Source of the DNA: Rheinheimera sp. 1928-s
Lineage (GTDB): Bacteria; Pseudomonadota; Gammaproteobacteria; Enterobacterales; Alteromonadaceae
Direction of reading: 5' to 3'
DNA length: 64,000 bases
Assembly: GCF_029269265.1 (NCBI RefSeq)
Contig: NZ_JARIXP010000003.1
Coordinates: 202,135-266,134 of the forward strand
The notes under the pieces are model-generated. The model did not search any database. It had not been told where the DNA came from and saw only the letters and a program-made list of their open reading frames with translations. A program made the translations under genes and the position numbers. Positions 7,980 through 16,828 of the stretch are shown here, piece after piece. The first letter of the stretch is position 1; every line of letters begins with the position of its first letter.

Positions 7980-10900
7980 CTAATAACTCAAGCTGCTGTA
8001 CCCCAGGCCCTGCTGTTTTTGCAGCTTAATTTGCACTGGGATCCGCTCTTTTAAGGCTTCAACATGGCTGATAATACCGATCATCTTGCCGCTGGCATTC
8101 AGTTGATCCAAAGCGGCTAACGCGGTTTCCAGCGTGTCTGGATCCAAAGTGCCAAAACCCTCATCCAAAAATAAGGATTCGATGCGGGTTTTATGGCTGA
8201 CTAAATCCGACAGCGCTAACGCCAGAGCCAGACTGACCAAAAAGCTTTCGCCACCAGATAAGGTTTTAGTATCTCTGGCGGTATCAGCCTGCCAGCTGTC
8301 CAGCACTTGCAGCTCCAGCTCCGCATCAACTTTGCGTGCCAGTTGGTAACGGCTATGCAGTTTATCCAGTTGCTGATTGGCCAGCCCCACCAGCTGCAAT
8401 AAAGTTAAACCCTGCGCAAAACGACGGAATTTAGCACCGTCGGCTGATCCTATTAAGCTGTTGAATTTATGCCATTGCTGCACCAGCTGTTGCTGTTGTT
8501 CAATCTGACTGTACAGCTCTTGCTGCTGCTGCTGATGCTGCTGATCACTGTGCAGCTGTTGCCGGCATTGACCCGCCTGTTCCAGTACAGCAAATAACTG
8601 CTGTTCCAGCTCTGTGCTTTGCTGCTGCAATTGCTCCAGACTTTGTTCTGTCAGTTGCTGCTTTGCCAAGGCCTCGATGTGCTGCTGCACTTGCTCTAAC
8701 TGGCTTTGACAACGAATGCGCTCTGCTGCCAGCTTTTCTTTCAGCTCTGTCAGTTGCTGCACTTGTTGCTCTGTCAGTAACATGGCTAAGAAGCTGGTTT
8801 CGCTGCCAAACTGCTGTTGTTCCAGTTGCTTTTGCCAGTCTTGCTGCACTGCTGTTAACTTCACTTGCAATTGCTGTAGCTGAGCTTCACTTTGTTGCTG
8901 CTGCCCGGTTTTTTGCTGCAGTTCATTGCTTAATACACTGAGCCGTTGCAACACAACTTCAAGTTCTTGCTGTGGTGTTGCACTCTGACTGGCAGATAGG
9001 TGCGCTAAATCCGCTTGTTGCAATTTATCTAACCAGCTTTGGTACTGCTGCTCGGCCTGTTGCTGCTGCATCAGCGCTTTATCCAGTTGCTGACTCTGTC
9101 GTTGCAACTCTTGTTGCCACTGCTGCCATTGCTGCGCTTGCTCTGCCCACTGCTGCCAGATCTGCTGTTGTTGCTCTGAAGCTGGCAGAGCAAAACCAAA
9201 AGGTTGCAACTCTTGCTGCCACTGCTGTTCCAGTTGTTGTAACTGCTGCTGATTTTGCCGCAGCGCTGCAGTGAACTGCTGCTGTTGCTGTTGTTGCTGC
9301 CTCAGTTGTTGTTGCAGCAGTTGCTGCTGGTGCGCCAGTTCATGCTGCTGCTGTTGCCAGAGTTGACGTTGCAGCAGCTGTTGCTCTGTCTGCAGCTGTT
9401 GTTCCAGTCCCTGTTGAGCCTGCTGCTGGAACTGCTGTAATAAGGCTTTTTTTAAGCTGGCCTGTTGCAATTGCTGCTGCTCTGTCTCCGGCAGGTTGTG
9501 CAACAAGTCAGTCCATTGTTCACTTTGCTGCTTAATATCTGCGGCCAGCTGTTCTAACTGATAGTGCCGGGCTTTTTGTTGCTCTTCCAGTTGTAGTTGC
9601 GTCTCACGTACGGCTTTGCCCTGCTCTTCGACTTGTTTCAATTCAGCTGTTAAGGCCGCCAGCTCTGTTTCGGTCTGGCTTAAATCCAGCGCCTGATAAC
9701 TGCTAATAGCAGGGTGTGTGGTGCTGCCACACAGTGGGCATTCATCGCCTGGTTGCAGCTTGGCTCTGTGACTGCTGAGCTCGGCAATCAGCCGCTCTTG
9801 CTGCACCAGTTTTTGTTTATCAGTCACTCTGTCGCTATACAACCTGAACTGCTCACGTAAAGCCGCGACTTGTTGCTGCAACTGCTGACTATCGCTTTGT
9901 TTTTGTTGCAGTTCCTGCTGTTCTTTTTGCTGTTGTTGCTGTTTTTGTTGTAACCCGGCGGCAACCCTCAGCAATAACGGGTAAGTGTGCAGCTGATTTT
10001 TGCAATCTTGCACTTGCTGTTGCAATTGTGGCAGTTCAACGGAGAAAGCCGGAGTGTTCTGTTGTAATTGAAGATCCAGTTGCTGTAATTCGATGCTTAT
10101 CTGCTGCAACTGCTGCTCTATTTGCTGAGTGTCAGCCTGAGCAAGCTGGTTTCGCAGGACTTTTTGTTGATCTAACCCCTGCTGACGTTGCTGCAATAAA
10201 GGTTTCCAGCCTGCGACTGCTGCTGCCAGGTTTACGCCCTGAGGTTGCTGTGCCAGTCGCGCTGTTAAGGTCTGACCCTGTTGTTGCAGTTGCTGAACCT
10301 GTTGCTGCACCTGCTGTTGTATTTGCAAGGCTAAGCTTTGACCTTGCTGCAACTGCAGCTGTTGCTGATAGTTTAAATCATGCAACTGACGGGACTGAAG
10401 TTGCTGCTGTTCTTGTGTTTCAGTCACTGCCGAACGTTGCTGCTGCAGCTCTTTGTACAATGGCAACAACACTGCGGCTTTTTGATAACTTTGCAATTTG
10501 ACCAACGCACTTTGTTGCATGGCCTGCTCTTGCTCAAATTGTTGCTGCTTCAGCTCTGCGTGGTGCAGCTGCACCGCTGCCTGCTGTTGCTGCTGACGCC
10601 AGGCTAATAATGGCGCTTGTTGCTGCTGTTTTGTTTTCAGTTGCTGCTGTTGCTGTTCCAAATCAGTTAACTGCTGCTGTAACAGCTGGCGTTGTTCTAA
10701 ATCCAGCAACACTACACCTGATGCTTTGGCCTGCAGTAATTCCAACGCTGTTTTATGCTGGCGGTTTTGCTCATACACCTGCATCGAAATCTGACCGTAA
10801 ATTTCAGTCCCTGTCAGCTCTTCCAATAACTCAGCACGCTCATTGGCAGGCGCATTTAAAAAGGCAGCAAAACCACCTTGAGCCAACAGCATCGACTTGG

Positions 10901-11339
10901 TGAAACGACCAAAATCTAAACCTGTGATCTGCTCCGTCAGCTTTAGCTTTTCGTTACTTTTGTCTGTCAGTATTTCGCCATCTGCTTTGGCCAGTTCTAC
11001 TTTGGCGGCCTGTAAATTGCCATCCACTGCACCACGGGAACGACGCTGGCTCCAAAAGGCGCGATACCGCTGGTCGCGCACCTGAAACTCGACTTCGGCC
11101 AGGCACTCACTTGTATGGCGGGTCATCAGCTCGTTGCTGCTTTGCGACAAGAGTTTCAAACGCGGTGTCTGATGGTACAAAGCTAAACAAATGGCATCCA
11201 AAATAGTGCTTTTGCCTGCGCCAGTCGGGCCTGTAATAGCAAAAAGGTTACTTTGATCAAAAGGGGGCTGCGTAAAATCTATTTTCCACTCGCCTTTTAG
11301 TGAATTTAAATTTTGCAGCCGCACCGATAGAATTTTCAT
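7980..11339 (-). CDS. sbcC: Exonuclease subunit SbcC, exceptionally glutamine-rich
   Basis: The 1119-residue SMC-like ATPase partners SbcD to cut DNA hairpins and double-strand ends. Visible are Walker A GPTGAGKST (about 37-45), the zinc hook CPLCG in mid-protein, the ABC signature LSGGESF and Walker B SLFLDEGFGTLDPD. Both coiled-coil arms are dominated by glutamine (runs such as LEQQQQQL, KQQQQQKEQQ). In the stretch I counted, from about residue 213 to the hook, roughly a third of residues are Gln, against far fewer in the ATPase ends. Length is normal for SbcC. The start overlaps the sbcD stop by 4 bp (ATGA), confirming the operon. Confidence 0.95.
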   Translation of the reverse strand: MKILSVRLQNLNSLKGEWKIDFTQPPFDQSNLFAITGPTGAGKSTILDAICLALYHQTPRLKLLSQSSNELMTRHTSECLAEVEFQVRDQRYRAFWSQRRSRGAVDGNLQAAKVELAKADGEILTDKSNEKLKLTEQITGLDFGRFTKSMLLAQGGFAAFLNAPANERAELLEELTGTEIYGQISMQVYEQNRQHKTALELLQAKASGVVLLDLEQRQLLQQQLTDLEQQQQQLKTKQQQQAPLLAWRQQQQQAAVQLHHAELKQQQFEQEQAMQQSALVKLQSYQKAAVLLPLYKELQQQRSAVTETQEQQQLQSRQLHDLNYQQQLQLQQGQSLALQIQQQVQQQVQQLQQQGQTLTARLAQQPQGVNLAAAVAGWKPLLQQRQQGLDQQKVLRNQLAQADTQQIEQQLQQISIELQQLDLQLQQNTPAFSVELPQLQQQVQDCKNQLHTYPLLLRVAAGLQQKQQQQQKEQQELQQKQSDSQQLQQQVAALREQFRLYSDRVTDKQKLVQQERLIAELSSHRAKLQPGDECPLCGSTTHPAISSYQALDLSQTETELAALTAELKQVEEQGKAVRETQLQLEEQQKARHYQLEQLAADIKQQSEQWTDLLHNLPETEQQQLQQASLKKALLQQFQQQAQQGLEQQLQTEQQLLQRQLWQQQQHELAHQQQLLQQQLRQQQQQQQQFTAALRQNQQQLQQLEQQWQQELQPFGFALPASEQQQQIWQQWAEQAQQWQQWQQELQRQSQQLDKALMQQQQAEQQYQSWLDKLQQADLAHLSASQSATPQQELEVVLQRLSVLSNELQQKTGQQQQSEAQLQQLQVKLTAVQQDWQKQLEQQQFGSETSFLAMLLTEQQVQQLTELKEKLAAERIRCQSQLEQVQQHIEALAKQQLTEQSLEQLQQQSTELEQQLFAVLEQAGQCRQQLHSDQQHQQQQQELYSQIEQQQQLVQQWHKFNSLIGSADGAKFRRFAQGLTLLQLVGLANQQLDKLHSRYQLARKVDAELELQVLDSWQADTARDTKTLSGGESFLVSLALALALSDLVSHKTRIESLFLDEGFGTLDPDTLETALAALDQLNASGKMIGIISHVEALKERIPVQIKLQKQQGLGYSSLSY

Positions 11340-12568
11340 GGCAACACCGCAGGTTCTGTTTGTTCGAGTTGGCTCAATACCTGCTGCAACATCTGCTGAA
11401 ATTCTGCTTGTTCGCTGTCGGTTAACTCTTCAGTAGCAAGCCGTCTCTGTAATACCAGATCAGGAGTCATTTCATGTAAAGACTCTTGCTGATCCACCTG
11501 CAAAACACCAACAGCGGCCTGGCGTGCCCGACGTAGTTTTAACAGTTCTACAGGTAAAGTCTCGAGATGTTGTTGCACCTGGCTTTGCAAATCACTCAGG
11601 TAACCGTCGCTGCCCGTCAATACCAGCTCCAGCCAGAGTTTTTGTCCGGGTTGCAGCCTTGCCAGTGGCTGATGCAATAAAGTATGAAGTTCAGCTAAGC
11701 TGCATTTCAGGCTCAAAAGCGGCTGGAAACAAGGAATGGGCAGCAGCTCAATCTTGGCTTCAGGGCTGCTGAAATCCAGCAAGACCATGGATTTTTGCTG
11801 TTTTGCTTCATCAAAACTCAAAGGAATAGGCGAGCCGCTGTAACGGATATGCTCTTTGCCTGCAACCAACTGAGGCTGATGGATATGGCCCAGGGCAATG
11901 TAGTCAAAATCAGGAAAAGCGCTGGCCGGAAAGGCCTCCAAAGAGCCTATATAAATTTCCCGTACTGACTCACTGCTGCTGGCACCCACTGTAGTCAGGT
12001 GCCCTGTCGCGAGCAAAGGCAATTCCAAAGCGAGTTCAGAGCGCAGCGCTGCAGCCTGACTGAAACACTGCTGATAACAGTCGGCTATGGCTTGCTGCAA
12101 TTGCTGCTGTTTATCACTGGCCTGCTGACCACTTTGGCTTTGCAGTAAATCGCGGGCACGCAAAAAAGGTAAAGCCGCCAGAATAGCGCCTGGTTCGCCC
12201 GCTTTGTTATTCAGTACCAGAAGATGAGATTCTGCAGCACCCAGCCAGCCGGGTACCACTTGGGTATGCAAACAAGCCAGCAATTCTTTGCTTTCCTGCA
12301 GTACAGCGACTGAATCGTGATTTCCCCCCAACATCACCAACTGACAGCCCGTGGGTTGTAAGTCAACAATCAGTTGATGATACAACTCTCGGGCATAACT
12401 GGCAGGAGTAGTGGTATCAAAAATATCTCCAGCCACTATTAAGGCATCGACCTGATGCAATTCAATTTGTTGCTTTAGCCAGCCAAACAAAGCCTTGTGC
12501 TCGTCGGCTCTGCTTTTGCCAATAAAATGCTGGCCTAAATGCCAGTCGGAGCTATGAAGAATACGCAT
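11336..12568 (-). CDS. sbcD: Exonuclease subunit SbcD
   Basis: This is the Mre11-family nuclease of the SbcCD complex, opening with MRILHSSDWHLGQHF (motif I, DxH) and followed by IVAGDIFD, LGGNHDS (GNHD), ATGHLT and ALGHIHQPQ (GHxH), all metal ligands of the calcineurin-like fold. The frame is open to 12616, but those 16 extra codons have no family counterpart, so I start at the ATG at 12568, giving about 410 residues. sbcC follows with a 4-bp overlap. The M28 peptidase gene ends 86 bp upstream on the same strand. Confidence 0.95.
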   Translation of the reverse strand: MRILHSSDWHLGQHFIGKSRADEHKALFGWLKQQIELHQVDALIVAGDIFDTTTPASYARELYHQLIVDLQPTGCQLVMLGGNHDSVAVLQESKELLACLHTQVVPGWLGAAESHLLVLNNKAGEPGAILAALPFLRARDLLQSQSGQQASDKQQQLQQAIADCYQQCFSQAAALRSELALELPLLATGHLTTVGASSSESVREIYIGSLEAFPASAFPDFDYIALGHIHQPQLVAGKEHIRYSGSPIPLSFDEAKQQKSMVLLDFSSPEAKIELLPIPCFQPLLSLKCSLAELHTLLHQPLARLQPGQKLWLELVLTGSDGYLSDLQSQVQQHLETLPVELLKLRRARQAAVGVLQVDQQESLHEMTPDLVLQRRLATEELTDSEQAEFQQMLQQVLSQLEQTEPAVLP

Positions 12569-12653
12569 AAAAACCTGGATACGCTGCGCTATACCGGAAT
12601 AAGGCCAGCATAGCACAGGGTGATCACTTTCATAAGTTGCTCAGAAGCTGGTA

Positions 12654-13655
12654 TCAACTGGCGTCAAATAACAGCACTGCATCCAGCACCGTTTCACTGA
12701 CTTCACGATAAAACTCCTGATCAACATTGTCTATGGTATCTGTTGGCTGGTGATAGTGCGCATGATCCGGCACGCCAAAATACACAAAAGGCACCTGTCG
12801 TTTATGGAACTCACGGTGATCTGAACTTAAGGTCCAGTCCTGATGAGTGCCTACCCGCCATGCGGGTCTGTCATATCCCAATAACAAGCGTACTGAACTT
12901 TGTTGCTGCAGTTGCTGTAATGGTTTTTCCAACTCCGGATAATGGTAAGAGCCAACCGCTATGAGTTGCTTGTTCGTATCATGACTGAGCATATCCATAT
13001 TGATATTCAGCCGTATTTTTTCAGGATTCAGCAGCTCTTGCTCAAATAGCATACGAGCGCCCCACATACCGCTTTCTTCGTTATCCAAAGCAGCAAACAG
13101 CATAGGGTGACGAGGTGGATGCTGTTTAAAATAACGCGCTATGGCCAGCAAAGCTGCCACACCTGATGCATTATCGTCAGCGCCATAATAAATCTTGCCT
13201 TGATGCAAACCTAAATGATCATAATGAGCTGTCAGCACCAGCAAAGGTAAGGTGGGATCCGAGCCTTCAATCCGGCCCAACACATTAGCAGACCCTTTCA
13301 TTAACTGGGCTTTACCTGAGGTAGGCTGATAAGGCTGTAAATAACCTTCTGTACCAGCTGCGACCAAGCCAATAGCGGTGAACTGAGTCACCAGCCATTG
13401 CTGCGCTTTTAAGCCGCCTGGTTGGCCTGTTCCACGCCCCGCCAGCTCATCAGAAGCCAGGTAGGTTAAATCAGCCATTTGCTGCTGAAATTCCAGCCGT
13501 TGTGGCATCACACTGACCAGAGGCAAGGGCTGAGACAGCAAACGTTTTTGTTCCAGTTGATTCAGCTTTTCCAGCAAATGAGGATGAAAAGCGTAACCAA
13601 GGCCTGCAACAATCAAGACCAACCAAAGCCAAAGTGGAATACGGAATAACTTCAT
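12654..13655 (-). CDS. M28-family zinc aminopeptidase
   Basis: The 333-residue protein has an N-terminal hydrophobic anchor or signal (residues 5-23). The M28 metal and catalytic motifs are intact: TAHYDHLG (His ligand and Asp), YGADDNASGVAALL (bridging Asp), DNEESGMWGA (Glu-Glu) and SSDHREFHKRQVPFVYFG with the late His ligand. It is expected to face the periplasm and trim peptides. It lies upstream of sbcDC on the same strand and diverges from rhtA across a 156-bp gap; no functional tie to DNA repair is apparent. Confidence 0.9.
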   Translation of the reverse strand: MKLFRIPLWLWLVLIVAGLGYAFHPHLLEKLNQLEQKRLLSQPLPLVSVMPQRLEFQQQMADLTYLASDELAGRGTGQPGGLKAQQWLVTQFTAIGLVAAGTEGYLQPYQPTSGKAQLMKGSANVLGRIEGSDPTLPLLVLTAHYDHLGLHQGKIYYGADDNASGVAALLAIARYFKQHPPRHPMLFAALDNEESGMWGARMLFEQELLNPEKIRLNINMDMLSHDTNKQLIAVGSYHYPELEKPLQQLQQQSSVRLLLGYDRPAWRVGTHQDWTLSSDHREFHKRQVPFVYFGVPDHAHYHQPTDTIDNVDQEFYREVSETVLDAVLLFDAS

Positions 13656-13811
13656 AAAAATCCTGACAAGCGGTTTGAGGTAATGCAGCAGACTATCGCA
13701 AACTACACAAGCTCACCAGATAAAGGCCACGAAAGATCTGATATTTCCTGTCGCCCGGTACCGAACTTGAGTGGTAAAATGCGTTTCCTTTAGTCCTGTT
13801 GTGAGAATCTT

Positions 13812-14693
13812 ATGCCACAAAGCCGTAATGCCTCGTTTTGGTGGGCCATTGCCTCTGTGTTGGTTGCTATGGTGGTGATCCAGTCTGGCGCTTCGTTAGC
13901 AAAAACCTTGTTTCCCATCATTGGGCCTGAAGGCACGACAGCATTGCGGGTTGGTTTTGCGGCTTTGATTTTGTCTTTAGTCTTTCAGCCATGGAAAAAA
14001 TGGCCCGCCAGGCAGGATCAAAAAGCCTTATGGTTTTATGGCATCTGCCTGGGTGGCATGAACCTGATGTTTTATCTGGCGATTGAACGTATTCCTTTGG
14101 GTATAGCTGTCGCACTGGAATTCACTGGTCCTTTGGCTGTCGCGTTGTTATCGTCTAAACGTAAGCTGGATTTACTTTGGGTCGCTTTGGCGATGGCTGG
14201 CATCGCTTTGTTATTACCATGGCAAACCGAAGCAACAGCTTTAGACCCGGCAGGCGTAGCTTTGGCTCTTGGTGCAGGAGCCTGCTGGGCTGGTTACATT
14301 ATCTTTGGCCAAAAAACTGGCAGTGCTGTGCATGGTGGTACAGCCGTGGCCTTAGGTATGGCTGTGGCCGCGCTGTTTTTATTTCCTATAGGTTTAGCCT
14401 CAGCAGGAAGCACTTTATTCAGCTGGACTGTATTGCCTTTTGCTTTTGCGGTGGCCCTGTTATCCAGCGCCATTCCTTATAGCCTTGAGATGGTCGCGTT
14501 AAAGCGTTTACCCGCGCAGAGCTTCAGCATTCTGATGAGCCTGGAACCTGCCATAGCGGCTTTGGCTGGTCTAATTATTCTGACCGAACAATTGAGTTTG
14601 TTGCAATGGCTGGCTATTTTTTCGGTGATCGCAGCCTCTTTGGGGAGCAGCCTGACAGCACGGAAAACACCGGCACCGGAGATGGTTTCATAA
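13812..14693 (+). CDS. rhtA: Threonine/homoserine exporter RhtA (EamA/DMT family)
   Basis: The 293-residue protein has ten hydrophobic segments in two EamA repeats. It follows E. coli RhtA closely along its length: VIQSGASLAKTLFPIIGPEGTTALRVGFAALIL, PLGIAVALEFTGPLAVALLSSKRKLD, LALGAGACWAGYIIFGQ and IPYSLEMVALKRLPAQSFSILMSLEPAIAALAG. It should export threonine, homoserine or related amino acids across the inner membrane. It stands alone, divergent from the M28 peptidase gene. Confidence 0.9.
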   Translation: MPQSRNASFWWAIASVLVAMVVIQSGASLAKTLFPIIGPEGTTALRVGFAALILSLVFQPWKKWPARQDQKALWFYGICLGGMNLMFYLAIERIPLGIAVALEFTGPLAVALLSSKRKLDLLWVALAMAGIALLLPWQTEATALDPAGVALALGAGACWAGYIIFGQKTGSAVHGGTAVALGMAVAALFLFPIGLASAGSTLFSWTVLPFAFAVALLSSAIPYSLEMVALKRLPAQSFSILMSLEPAIAALAGLIILTEQLSLLQWLAIFSVIAASLGSSLTARKTPAPEMVS

Positions 14694-14759
14694 AATAGCT
14701 TTTGATTCCGGATACGACTGCTCTATGCTGAGATCCTGAAGATACGCAGCAGGACCCCG

Positions 14760-15635
14760 ATGCGCATGCTTAAATCCTTGATTGTTACATTGGCTGGTGC
14801 ACTACTGGCTTTACCTTGCGCTGCAGTGCAAACCTTTGTCTGGCTGACAGATAACAGCAGCCAGACAAAACCACAGCAGTACCGCCAAGCCCTCGATGTC
14901 AATGGTTTAACCTTAGAGTTATTGATGCAGGATGTCACAGACTTCCGGGCTGAACCCATACAAACGACCACAGAACGCGCTATGGCGATGCTCAAAGCCG
15001 GAACCTCTACTTGTGCTGGCAACAGAGTAAAAAATACTGAACGTTTAACCTTTAGCTATGCCACAGCCATTCCCCACACCGTATTCCCAGGGTTAAGGCT
15101 TTACAGTAAAACCAACTCCCAAACCACAGCATGGCTCAAACAACAACTGAACGATCAGCAACAAATTAGCCTGATGCAATTGCTTCAAGGCGACAACAAA
15201 TTGCATTTTGCGGTAGGAGGAGGTCGTTCTTATGGTGTGCAACTGGATACACTGCTGCAACGGCCAGAGTGGCAGCATAAGTTATGGCAACGCCGATCTC
15301 TGGATATGTCCGCAGGTCTGATTGATATGCTGGTGCAAGACCGGGTCGATCTGCTGATTGAATACCCTAATGTTATGCAACATTATCTGGCGCAATACAG
15401 TGCCACCACAGAGTTAACCAGTTTTAGCATTGAAGAAGCTGAACCTTATATGCTGGGCTACATTCTCTGTAGTAAAACAGCCGAAGGGCAACAACTCACT
15501 GAATTCTTTGAACAACGCCTGCAGCATATCAGTCAACAAAGACGCTATCTGGATGCCCATTTAGGCTGGGTCGACGCTGCAGACAGAGAACAGCTGACCC
15601 GGCTTTACAATCAGGTGTTTGGTACTTCGTTTTAA
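14760..15635 (+). CDS. Periplasmic solute-binding-protein-like protein (TIGR02285-like)
   Basis: The 291-residue protein has a signal peptide (about 1-22, cleavage near AAVQ). The family-3 extracellular binding fold is recognisable: FVWLTDNSSQTKP..., an RAMAMLKAGTSTCAGNRVKNTERLTFSYATAIP segment, VGGGRSYG and RVDLLIEYP. No transporter genes are adjacent, so, as for many TIGR02285 members in Shewanella-like bacteria, it may be a free-standing sensor rather than an uptake component. The start codon follows an AGGA at 14751-14754. Confidence 0.75.
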   Translation: MRMLKSLIVTLAGALLALPCAAVQTFVWLTDNSSQTKPQQYRQALDVNGLTLELLMQDVTDFRAEPIQTTTERAMAMLKAGTSTCAGNRVKNTERLTFSYATAIPHTVFPGLRLYSKTNSQTTAWLKQQLNDQQQISLMQLLQGDNKLHFAVGGGRSYGVQLDTLLQRPEWQHKLWQRRSLDMSAGLIDMLVQDRVDLLIEYPNVMQHYLAQYSATTELTSFSIEEAEPYMLGYILCSKTAEGQQLTEFFEQRLQHISQQRRYLDAHLGWVDAADREQLTRLYNQVFGTSF

Positions 15636-15773
15636 TTGTTACTGCCGATATTTTAACAGCAGTAGTCTGGCCAACAGAACCAATATGCACTGGTACTGTT
15701 TGGACTTTTTTCACGTTTTCGCTTTTCAGCCATTGTGAAAAGCTGTGCTCCTCAGTTAATTTAGAGACTTCGG

Positions 15774-16637
15774 ATGTACAACGCATTTTATGCAGGTTTT
15801 ATCGATATGCAGCCAATTGAGGCACACAAGCCAGACTTAACTCCTGCAATAGATCTGACGGATGAGCAAAAGTTACAGGCGCGTCAACAGTGCTTTTATG
15901 GCTGCGTATTTTGCGGCTCTCCGGTATTTCGCTACTATTTTCAGCCCGATAGCGCTGCCGCTGTGTTGATCTGTCATTTGCATGCCAAACAACTGCGTAC
16001 CACCTTGCTAAGCCCCAGCACATTGCTCGAACGCATCCGTCAGCCTTTTAACCAACAGCGCATTAATAAACCAGGTTTTAGTTTTGACCCAAACCGCAGG
16101 GTACAAGTCTCTGTCGGGATGAATACGGTTTATGCTGACTTTGTAGCAGATAGCGAAGAGCAGTATTGCATTTGGGTCAATGGGCAGGAATTTTTTACTT
16201 TGCATGCGGAATCAGGTTGGCTTTGTTTTTCTTTTAGTCTGTCCGATAACACAGGCCAGCCCTTGATCCGGGTGGAACGGGGAGAGTTGATACAAAGTCC
16301 TGAGCAGTGGGACTATACCTATGAAATTAACACTCTAAAAATCAGAGACCTTCAGCGTAGGCTACAATTTACTGCTCAGTTGTGTAATGACAGAGTGTTG
16401 CTGACAAAAGGAAACTTCATCGATAGTTTTGGTGATGGTTTTGTAGTCGAAGGAAACAGAGTGATTGCGATGCTGGATGGCCAAAAAGGTGGCCAGTACA
16501 TGCATCGTATTGAGCCTGGACGTTACAAAGGCGGCTGGGCCTTGTTTAATAAAATCCGACATCCTGAATTAGTGATGCCAGGCAATTTTGCTTTTGTTTG
16601 TGCAGCAAAACGTAAATACTCTGGCTCTGAGCGTTAA
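15774..16637 (+). CDS. Uncharacterised protein with an N-terminal Cys/His motif
   Basis: I do not recognise this 287-residue protein. Near residue 40 it has CFYGCVFCGSPVF, and 27 residues on CHLHAKQL, forming a possible CxxC...CxxH zinc site reminiscent of the knuckle of HNH nucleases; no HNH catalytic His-Asn pair is seen. The remainder is beta-rich (VSVGMNTVYADFVADSEEQYCIWVNGQEFFTL...) with paired strands, like a jelly-roll or receptor-binding fold. ATG at 15774 and ATG at 15807 (MQPIEAHK) are both possible starts. It is flanked by short gaps and has no obvious operon partner. Confidence 0.55.
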   Translation: MYNAFYAGFIDMQPIEAHKPDLTPAIDLTDEQKLQARQQCFYGCVFCGSPVFRYYFQPDSAAAVLICHLHAKQLRTTLLSPSTLLERIRQPFNQQRINKPGFSFDPNRRVQVSVGMNTVYADFVADSEEQYCIWVNGQEFFTLHAESGWLCFSFSLSDNTGQPLIRVERGELIQSPEQWDYTYEINTLKIRDLQRRLQFTAQLCNDRVLLTKGNFIDSFGDGFVVEGNRVIAMLDGQKGGQYMHRIEPGRYKGGWALFNKIRHPELVMPGNFAFVCAAKRKYSGSER

Positions 16638-16828
16638 GTTTGCTCCTTCGCTGTGCGCTCTGGGGGCGGACCTGAGCTCATAGCTACAGCGCCGAAAGGT
16701 TGCATAGATGTAAAAAAAGTCAAATTTTATGAAGTTTTCCAATAATTACTCGGGTACACTGCCCGCCAATTTTTAAGCTATCTGGCCCGTCAGACAAGAC
16801 CGGCAACGCAGTAAAATGGAGAGACTCG

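Noticed and set aside
8663..10903. Several long plus-strand open frames opposite sbcC
   Set aside because: They are Leu/Val/Ala-rich mirror products of the CAG/CAA codon bias of sbcC, without start signals or family resemblance.
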